A DNA stretch of 22,258 bases, taken from contig JAUYPN010000058.1 of NCBI GenBank assembly GCA_030695725.1, forward strand, positions 1-22,258, written 5' to 3'. Under the pieces are notes generated by a model. It had not been told where the DNA came from. It was given only the letters and a program-made list of their open reading frames with translations, and ran no database searches. The position numbers and the translations under genes are program-made. Of the stretch, positions 15,489 through 21,182 are shown one piece after another (positions within the stretch are counted from its first letter, which is position 1; the number at the start of each line of letters is the position of its first letter). This DNA comes from Candidatus Omnitrophota bacterium. GTDB lineage: Bacteria; Omnitrophota; Gorgyraeia; 2-01-FULL-45-10.

Positions 15489-16915
15489 AAATATACAATT
15501 CGCTTACACGGACCAAAGAAGAGTTCGTACCGATAAATAAGAAAAAAATAGGAATGTACGTCTGCGGCCCTACCGTCTACGATGAACCTCATATCGGCCA
15601 TGCCAGAAGCGCATATATATTCGACGTGATCCGCCGTTACCTTTCCGGAAAGTACGAAGTGACATTTGTAAGGAATGTGACGGACGTTGACGACAAGATT
15701 ATAGATAAAGCTAGAAAAGAGTTGGGAGCAGGGAGTAGTGAGTTGGGAGTTGCCGAAAAGGTTAAAGAAGTTGCGAAGAAATATCTGGACGCGTATCATG
15801 AGGATATGACGTTGCTTGGTATAGGGCGGCCGGATAAGGAGCCGAAGGCCACAGAATATATCCCAAAGATGATAAAGTTCATCGAGGGCCTTATAGAAAA
15901 AGATTGCGCCTATGGATCCGACGGGGATGTATATTTTGATATAAAGAAGGCGAAGAGCTACGGAAAGCTATCCAATCAGAACATAGATAAGATGGAGATA
16001 GGCGCCAGGATCTCTCCGGGCGAAAAGAAGAAAGATCCGCTCGATTTCGCGTTGTGGAAGAAGGCCAAGGAGGGCGAACCTTCATGGGAGAGTCCGTGGG
16101 GCGCGGGGAGACCGGGCTGGCACATAGAATGCTCCGCGATGAGCTCCGACATGCTCGGCGATGAATTTGATATTCATGGCGGAGGAATTGATCTTATATT
16201 TCCGCACCACGAGAACGAGATAGCCCAATCCGAGGGCGCCGGCAAGGCCTTTGCCAGGTACTGGATACATAACGGCCTCCTGACCATCGATAACGAGAAG
16301 ATGGCCAAGTCGCTAGGCAATTTCATCTCCATAAAAGATTTTATGCTGAAGTACAAAGACGCCGATTATCTGAAGCTGCTCTTCCTGAATACTCATTACA
16401 GACATCCCGTAGATTACACCGAGGAGAGGATACAGGAGATGAAGGCTCAAAAGGAGCGGTTTGTCATCATGCTCGATAAGATAGACAGGAGCATAAAAGT
16501 CCACGGTCCACAGTCCATGCCTTGCCGGCAGGCAGGCACAGTCCACAGTCCCGTGAAAGAGCTGGAGGGATTTAGGGCGAGGTTCGGGGAAGCGATGGAC
16601 GACGATTTTAATATGCCATTGGCGCTTTCCAATCTATTTGAATTGGTAAATTTTACAAATAAGAAGATCGACGACCCTAATGTTGTCTTTGAATCAAAAA
16701 AAATGCTGCTTGAGCTTGTGCAAATTTTTGGTTTGAATCTCGAGCAGATAGACAAGGACCTGCCGGATAAAGTGGAGACTCTCATAAAAGAGAGAGATGA
16801 AGCAAGAGCCAAAAAAGATTATAAGAGATCCGACGATATAAGAAAGAAGCTGTCCGGCATGGGCGTGATACTCGAGGATACCAAAGAAGGCACCGTATGG
16901 CGCAAAGAGCTTTGA
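15485..16915 (+). CDS. cysS: Cysteine--tRNA ligase with two repeat-derived insertions
   Basis: Charges tRNA-Cys. The 476-residue class I synthetase has the HIGH motif at 36-39, KMAKS at 272-276, and zinc ligands in YVCGP (C27), GWHIECS and FPHHENE. Two in-frame repeat segments interrupt the usual sequence: residues 79-90 (heptamer array, between DKARKE and the AEKVKEVAKKYLDAYHED helix) and residues 339-357 (heptamers plus a TGCCGGCA palindrome, in the linker between the catalytic core and the C-terminal helical domain). Both avoid conserved motifs, so the enzyme is probably functional. It overlaps cysE by 4 bp and tmk by 19 bp. Confidence 0.96.
   Translation: MKIYNSLTRTKEEFVPINKKKIGMYVCGPTVYDEPHIGHARSAYIFDVIRRYLSGKYEVTFVRNVTDVDDKIIDKARKELGAGSSELGVAEKVKEVAKKYLDAYHEDMTLLGIGRPDKEPKATEYIPKMIKFIEGLIEKDCAYGSDGDVYFDIKKAKSYGKLSNQNIDKMEIGARISPGEKKKDPLDFALWKKAKEGEPSWESPWGAGRPGWHIECSAMSSDMLGDEFDIHGGGIDLIFPHHENEIAQSEGAGKAFARYWIHNGLLTIDNEKMAKSLGNFISIKDFMLKYKDADYLKLLFLNTHYRHPVDYTEERIQEMKAQKERFVIMLDKIDRSIKVHGPQSMPCRQAGTVHSPVKELEGFRARFGEAMDDDFNMPLALSNLFELVNFTNKKIDDPNVVFESKKMLLELVQIFGLNLEQIDKDLPDKVETLIKERDEARAKKDYKRSDDIRKKLSGMGVILEDTKEGTVWRKEL
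15719..15753 (+). repeat. Heptanucleotide array inside cysS
   Basis: Five consecutive 7-base units: GAGTTGG, GAGCAGG, GAGTAGT, GAGTTGG, GAGTTGC. They lie in frame and encode residues 79-90 of CysS, where other CysS proteins as I recall them have a shorter connector. Confidence 0.75.
16499..16554 (+). repeat. Heptamer array with embedded palindrome inside cysS
   Basis: 7-base units GTCCACG, GTCCACA, GTCCATG (16499-16519) and GTCCACA, GTCCCGT (16541-16554) surround a CCTTGCCGGCAGGCAGGCACA-type segment centred on the perfect palindrome TGCCGGCA (16523-16530). GTCCACAGTCC recurs exactly at 16506-16516 and 16541-16551. All in frame in CysS. Confidence 0.75.
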
Positions 16916-17550
16916 AGAGAGGTGTGTTCATAACGTTCGAAGGCGTTGAAGGCTGTGGTAAGTCCACGCATTCAAAGCTTCTTTTCGAATATCTTAAGAA
17001 ATCGGGATACCGCGCCGTACATACCCGCGAGCCGGGCGGGACCAAGCTCGGCGAAGCGGTGAGAAGGGTGCTTTTAGATTCTCCGGAGATAAATATATCG
17101 GACATGGCGGAACTTTTTTTGTTCGAAGCGTGCCGCGCCGAGATCGTGAAAGAGATAATAAGACCGGCGCTTGATGAAAGCGCCGTGGTAATAAGCGACA
17201 GGTTCAGCGATGCCACGCTCAGTTATCAGGGATACGGCGGCCGCGTCGATATCGGGGCCATAAAAACGCTCGATAGAGTGGCGACGACCGGCATAGTTCC
17301 GGATCTGACGATACTTTTGGATATAGATATACTCGAAGGTTTAAGGAGAGCGCGTAAAAAAGGTATCGACAGGATGGAGAAGAAAGACCTCTCTTATCAT
17401 AAGAGGGTGAGGCTCGGGTATCTTAAGCTTTTAAGGCAGCATCCCGGCAGGATAAAAAGGGTGGAGGTCTCCGGCAGAATACCGGAGGTTCAGGCAAAGA
17501 TAAGGCGTGAGGTGGAGATTGTCCTTCGAAAATTTGAAAGGCCAAGATAG
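16897..17550 (+). CDS. tmk: Thymidylate kinase
   Basis: Phosphorylates dTMP to dTDP for DNA synthesis. The 217 residues show the P-loop EGVEGCGKST (15-24), the TREPGGT motif with the dTMP-binding region, SDRFSDATLSYQGYG, and a lid region (RRARKKGIDRME). ATG 16897 has GAAGG (16886-16890) at 6 bp, inside the end of cysS; TTG 16912 would start at the more conserved MKRGVFITFEG but has a poor ribosome site. The 3' end overlaps holB by 30-40 bp, and the tmk-holB pairing is widely conserved. Confidence 0.95.
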   Translation: MAQRALKRGVFITFEGVEGCGKSTHSKLLFEYLKKSGYRAVHTREPGGTKLGEAVRRVLLDSPEINISDMAELFLFEACRAEIVKEIIRPALDESAVVISDRFSDATLSYQGYGGRVDIGAIKTLDRVATTGIVPDLTILLDIDILEGLRRARKKGIDRMEKKDLSYHKRVRLGYLKLLRQHPGRIKRVEVSGRIPEVQAKIRREVEIVLRKFERPR

Positions 17551-18667
17551 CGCTGTAAGCTATCTGAAGGCTTCGCTGAGAAACGGCCGGGTATCGCATG
17601 CTTACATATTCTCGGGCCCCGTCGGAGTGGGCAAGCATCTTGCCGCCGTCAACTTCGCGAAAGCTCTCAATTGCTCCAGCTCTGTGTCGGGCTCCGGGTC
17701 GCACCCTGAGCTTGTCGATGGTTCGGCTAAGCTCACCATCGATCCTGAGCAAAGTCGAAGGGTCGAAGGGTGCGACCGGTGCTCTTCATGCAAAAAGATA
17801 GACTCTTTATCGCATCCAGACATCTTTACCCTAAAGCCTAAAGAAGAGGGTGGTTCGATAAAGACCCTTCGGCCCTTCGGCAGGCTCAAGGCCGTCCTGA
17901 GCAATGTCGAAGGACGGCAGGCTCAGGGTCTTTATCCCGAGCGGGGTCGAGGGATAAAGATAGAGGACGTGCGCGCTCTCATCAAGGACGTGTATCTAAA
18001 GCCATTCGAAGCTCGTAAAAAAGTCTATATGATAGAAGGCGCCGAACATATGAAGCATGAAGCGGCGAACGCCCTATTAAAGACCCTGGAGGAGCCGCCG
18101 GCCGATTCTGTCATAATATTGCTGACCGAGAATATCAAAGCGCTCTTTCACACTATAGTCTCGCGCTGTCAGGTGGTGAAGTTCTTCCCTCTTAAGCTGC
18201 AGGAAGTAGAGGATATACTGATAAAGGAGCACTCGCTCTCTAAAAGCGATGCCCATACGCTGTCACATCTTTCGGGCGGCAGGTTGGGAGAAGCGCTGAA
18301 ATTTAAAGAGGAGGATATATTCACAAAAAGGTCGCTGCTTATCAACAAAATATTATCGCCCTTCAAGGCCGATTTTGATTTTGATGATCTGCCTAAAGAG
18401 GACGTAAGAATATATTTAGATATGATGTTGGCCTGGTACAGCGATATACTGAACATGAAAGCCGGCGCCGGAGATCATATGCTTATAAATATAGATAAGA
18501 AAGATATAATCTCTAAAGAATCCGGAAGGCTCGGCTTTGACCATATAGAGGATATGATAAAGAGCGTGATATCCGCCATGACGCAAATCGAGCAGAACGC
18601 CAACCAGAAACTGGCGATGAGCGTTCTGGGAATGAAGATAAAACAGGTGAGCGTATGTACGAAGTGA
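17519..18667 (+). CDS. holB: DNA polymerase III delta-prime subunit with two in-frame repeat insertions
   Basis: Clamp-loader subunit. From TTG 17519 the protein starts MSFENLKGQDSAV, matching the family; GTG 17507 is the longer alternative. The P-loop is GPVGVGKH and the SRC motif is in IVSRCQVVKFFP. The zinc module C52...C85-x2-C88-x2-C91 is stretched: 32 residues separate the first two cysteines, against about 8 in E. coli, because a palindrome cluster (17697-17777) is inserted. A second insertion of exactly 96 bp (17857-17952) splits GS-IKIEDVR, the usual motif before the helix leading to KVYMIEGAE. Both insertions keep the frame, and the sensor and TLEEPP motifs are intact, so the protein is probably functional. 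The 3' end overlaps the next gene by 13 bp. Confidence 0.92.
   Translation: MSFENLKGQDSAVSYLKASLRNGRVSHAYIFSGPVGVGKHLAAVNFAKALNCSSSVSGSGSHPELVDGSAKLTIDPEQSRRVEGCDRCSSCKKIDSLSHPDIFTLKPKEEGGSIKTLRPFGRLKAVLSNVEGRQAQGLYPERGRGIKIEDVRALIKDVYLKPFEARKKVYMIEGAEHMKHEAANALLKTLEEPPADSVIILLTENIKALFHTIVSRCQVVKFFPLKLQEVEDILIKEHSLSKSDAHTLSHLSGGRLGEALKFKEEDIFTKRSLLINKILSPFKADFDFDDLPKEDVRIYLDMMLAWYSDILNMKAGAGDHMLINIDKKDIISKESGRLGFDHIEDMIKSVISAMTQIEQNANQKLAMSVLGMKIKQVSVCTK
17697..17777 (+). repeat. Nested palindrome insertion in the holB zinc module
   Basis: Outer arms GGTCGCACCCT (17697-17707) and AGGGTGCGACC (17767-17777) are perfectly complementary over 11 bp. Inside, TCGATGGT (17715-17722) pairs with ACCATCGA (17735-17742), and another core unit CCT-GAGC-AAA-GTCGA-AGG lies at 17744-17761. 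It encodes about 24 extra residues between the first and second zinc cysteines of HolB. Confidence 0.85.
17857..17959 (+). repeat. Chained palindrome insertion in holB with host-copied arms
   Basis: GATAAAGACCCT (17857-17868) pairs with AGGGTCTTTATC (17925-17936); then CTTTATCCC (17930-17938) pairs with GGGATAAAG (17951-17959) around a GAGC-GGG-GTCGA core; CCGTCCT (17892-17898) pairs with AGGACGG (17911-17917) around GAGC-AAT-GTCGA. GATAAAG occurs directly at 17857 and 17953, 96 bp apart (32 codons); collapsing between the copies restores a contiguous GSIKIEDVR. Confidence 0.88.
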
Positions 18668-19437
18668 TCCAGGTAAGATTGAGGGACGCCGGCAAAATCT
18701 CCTACTATTCTACGGGCGGTATGAAATTCAAGACGGGAGACTATTGTGTTGTCGAAGCCGACAGAGGGCAGGATTACGGGCAGACGATATCAGAGATCGA
18801 AGTGATACTCGATTCCGACGTTTCAGAACCGCTGAAGAAGGTGATTCGAAAGGCCAACCCCTGGGACATGCACCAGATAGACAAGAACAAAAAGAAGATC
18901 AGGGAGGTCATGGATACATGCTCAAAAAAGATACGCGAGCGTCACCTCTCGATGAAACTTATAGACGCCGAATTCACTTTCGACCGCTCCAAGATCATGT
19001 TCTACTTCACGGCGGAGGGCAGGATAGATTTCAGGGATCTCGTCAAGGACCTGGCCGCAGCTTTTAAGACCAGGATAGAGCTGAAACAGATAGGTGTGCG
19101 AGACGAAGCGAAGATACTCGGAGGCTTCGGGCCGTGCGGCAGGGTGCTCTGCTGCGCCACATTCCTGAAGGATTTTGAGCCGGTCACTATAAAGATGGCG
19201 AAGGAGCAGAACCTGCCTTTAAATCCGACGAAGATATCGGGGCTTTGCGGCAGACTGATGTGCTGTTTAAGCTACGAGCACAAGACCTACAAAGAGCTGA
19301 TGAAGGGCGCGCCCAAAGAAGGCGATAGTATCAAGACAGAAAAGGGCCCCGGAAAAGTCGTGAGCATCAACGCGATCAAGCGCTGCGCGGTAGCCGAGCT
19401 CGAGGACGGAAGCCTTATTGAAGTACCGTATAAGTGA
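18655..19437 (+). CDS. ricT: RicT/PSP1-domain protein
   Basis: The 260-residue protein contains the PSP1 C-terminal domain (about 60-150) followed by two cysteine clusters, GPCGRVLCC (C161, C166, C167) and GLCGRLMCC (C198, C203, C204). This matches RicT (YaaT) of B. subtilis, part of the RicA-RicF-RicT complex that binds [4Fe-4S] clusters and acts in RNA maturation with RNase Y; cluster binding here is inferred from the pattern. ATG 18655 has AGGTGA (18645-18650) at 4 bp and overlaps holB by 13 bp. holB-ricT adjacency is also seen in Firmicutes. The stop codon's last base begins a heptamer array leading to metG. Confidence 0.93.
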   Translation: MYEVIQVRLRDAGKISYYSTGGMKFKTGDYCVVEADRGQDYGQTISEIEVILDSDVSEPLKKVIRKANPWDMHQIDKNKKKIREVMDTCSKKIRERHLSMKLIDAEFTFDRSKIMFYFTAEGRIDFRDLVKDLAAAFKTRIELKQIGVRDEAKILGGFGPCGRVLCCATFLKDFEPVTIKMAKEQNLPLNPTKISGLCGRLMCCLSYEHKTYKELMKGAPKEGDSIKTEKGPGKVVSINAIKRCAVAELEDGSLIEVPYK

Positions 19438-19502
19438 GCTATCAGCTATCAGTCGTCAGCCATCAGCAGCTGACAGCTGAAAGCTGACAGCTGAAAGCTA
19501 TC
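19437..19502 (+). repeat. Heptanucleotide array filling the ricT-metG gap
   Basis: From the last base of the ricT stop to the base before metG ATG the sequence is nothing but 7-base units: AGCTATC, AGCTATC, AGTCGTC, AGCCATC, a 3-base AGC, then AGCTGAC, AGCTGAA, AGCTGAC, AGCTGAA, AGCTATC. The left units are rich in TCAGC and the right ones in GCTGA, so the transcript can fold. There is no good Shine-Dalgarno for metG other than GAAAG (19493-19497) inside the array. Confidence 0.9.
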
Positions 19503-21092
19503 ATGAATAAATTCTACATAACAACTCCTCTTTACTACGTAAACTCCAAACCCCACATAGGCCATTCTTATACGAATATAGCGGTCGATACGGTCTCGAG
19601 ATTCTATCGTATGAAAGGCTATGACGTATTCTTCATGACGGGCACCGATGAGCACGGCGAGAAGATAGAGAAGGCGTCGCTGGCGAGCGGGCTTAAGGCC
19701 GGAGAAGAGAAGAAATTTGTGGACGGGATAGTGCCCGTATTCAAAGATTTGTGGCAGAAGCTCGGCATGCAGTACGACTACTTCATAAGGACCACCGATG
19801 ATTATCATATAAAGGCGGTTCAGGCGGTTCTGAATAAGCTGTATAAAGACGGCAGGATATACAAGAAGATATATAAAGGCTGGTTCTGCACGCCGTGCGA
19901 GACATTCTGGTCGGAGGCTCAGAGTGAAAACGGCCTGTGTCCCGACTGTAAAAGGCATCTCGAAAAGCTGGATGAGGAAAATTACTTTTTTAAGATCTCC
20001 GAATACCAAGAGTGGCTTATAGACCATATAAATTCCAACACAAGCTTCATAAAACCCGATTTTCGCCGCAATGAGGTGTTGGGATTCCTCAGAGAACCGC
20101 TTCAGGACCTGTGCATATCGAGATCAAAGATTCGCATGTCCTGGGGGATAGAGGTGCCGTTTGATAAAAATTTTGTTACCTACGTCTGGTTCGACGCCCT
20201 GATAAATTATATCTCGGGCATCGGATACCCCGGCGATACGGCGCGCCTCGAGAGATACTGGCCCGCCGACTTCCATATCATAGGTAAAGACATTCTGCGC
20301 CATCACACGGTATACTGGCCCATCATGCTCCACGCGTTGGGGATGGCTCCGCCCAAAACCATATTTGCCCACGGATGGTGGATAGTGAAAGGCGAAAAGA
20401 TGTCTAAGTCCAAAGGCAATGTCGTCGACCCCGTCGCCGTGATAGACAAATACGGCATCGATACGTACCGGTATTTCTTATTGAGGGAAGTTCCGTTCGG
20501 ATTAGACGGGGCTTTCAGCGAAGAAGCTCTTATAAAGAGATATAACAGCGATCTGGCAAACGATATCGGCAACCTCCTGAACCGGACGCTGACGATGGTG
20601 GAGAAGTATTTCGAGGGAATAGTACCTGTAATTAAGGGTCAAGGGTCCCCGCACCACTCACTTCGTTCGGATGCGGGACAGGCAAGGGTCAAGGGTCGAG
20701 ATCAATTAAAAGAGAAAGCAGCTGGGCTGGCGGATGAATTAGATAAGACGCTGCCGCAATTGGATTATTCCGGGGCGCTCGTCAAGATATGGGAAGTGAT
20801 AAATATAGCTAATAAATTGATAGAGGATTCGAAGCCATGGGTCCTTGCGAAAGAAAAGAAGACCGATGAGCTCGGCTCGTTGCTCTATAGTCTTTTGGAA
20901 AGTTTAAGGATCGTGGCTCTCTCGATATATCCTTTCATGCCGGCCACGACGAAGAGCATTATGGAGCAGCTCGGCGTGGCAGAACCCGTAGAGAAGATGA
21001 AGTTCGAAGATATAGGAACATGGGGCAAACTTAAGCCAGGAACTAAAGTCAACAAATCCAAACCCCTCTTTCCCCGCATCGAATCCGCATAA
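19503..21092 (+). CDS. metG: Methionine--tRNA ligase with a repeat-derived linker insertion
   Basis: Charges tRNA-Met. The 529-residue class I synthetase has HIGH at 18-21, KMSKS at 299-303 and a four-cysteine zinc knuckle (C129, C132, C146, C149). Sequence ends at LKPGTKVNKSKPLFPRIE, so the C-terminal tRNA-binding/dimerisation domain present in many MetRS is absent. Residues about 378-398, in the linker between the catalytic and anticodon-binding domains, derive from a repeat (20634-20697) and look unlike the surrounding protein. There is no strong ribosome site; the start is preceded directly by the heptamer array. In B. subtilis metS also lies a few genes after tmk-holB-ricT. Confidence 0.96.
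   Translation: MNKFYITTPLYYVNSKPHIGHSYTNIAVDTVSRFYRMKGYDVFFMTGTDEHGEKIEKASLASGLKAGEEKKFVDGIVPVFKDLWQKLGMQYDYFIRTTDDYHIKAVQAVLNKLYKDGRIYKKIYKGWFCTPCETFWSEAQSENGLCPDCKRHLEKLDEENYFFKISEYQEWLIDHINSNTSFIKPDFRRNEVLGFLREPLQDLCISRSKIRMSWGIEVPFDKNFVTYVWFDALINYISGIGYPGDTARLERYWPADFHIIGKDILRHHTVYWPIMLHALGMAPPKTIFAHGWWIVKGEKMSKSKGNVVDPVAVIDKYGIDTYRYFLLREVPFGLDGAFSEEALIKRYNSDLANDIGNLLNRTLTMVEKYFEGIVPVIKGQGSPHHSLRSDAGQARVKGRDQLKEKAAGLADELDKTLPQLDYSGALVKIWEVINIANKLIEDSKPWVLAKEKKTDELGSLLYSLLESLRIVALSIYPFMPATTKSIMEQLGVAEPVEKMKFEDIGTWGKLKPGTKVNKSKPLFPRIESA
20634..20697 (+). repeat. Heptamer-flanked hairpin insertion inside metG
   Basis: Two AAGGGTC units (20634-20647) and two more (20684-20697) flank a hairpin with CCCGCA (20648-20653) pairing with TGCGGG (20672-20677). 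In frame in MetG. The distance from the first to the last AAGGGTC copy is 57 bp (19 codons). Confidence 0.8.
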
Positions 21093-21124
21093 AATTAAGA
21101 TATAAAATAGTTAAAAATATTCCG

Positions 21125-21152
21125 TTGACACCCCCTATTCTTATGCTAAACT
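21125..21152 (+). promoter_or_regulatory. Extended -10 promoter of the window-end secreted protein
   Basis: TTGACA (21125-21130) is followed after 16 bp by TAAACT (21147-21152), preceded by TGC (21144-21146), an extended -10 signature. Transcription would start near 21159, about 24 bases before ATG 21183. The 90-bp gap after metG has no terminator hairpin. Confidence 0.6.
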
Positions 21153-21182
21153 ATATCTAACTTTGTACTGACCTTATTACAT

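Noticed and set aside
17697..17959. Reading holB as a pseudogene or mis-assembly because of the insertions
   Set aside because: Both insertions keep the frame, all key motifs are intact, and similar repeats occur at independent loci, so real in-frame insertions are more likely.
19437..19502. T-box or other riboswitch upstream of metG
   Set aside because: The gap is only a heptamer array; no specifier, T-box or SAM-type motif is present.
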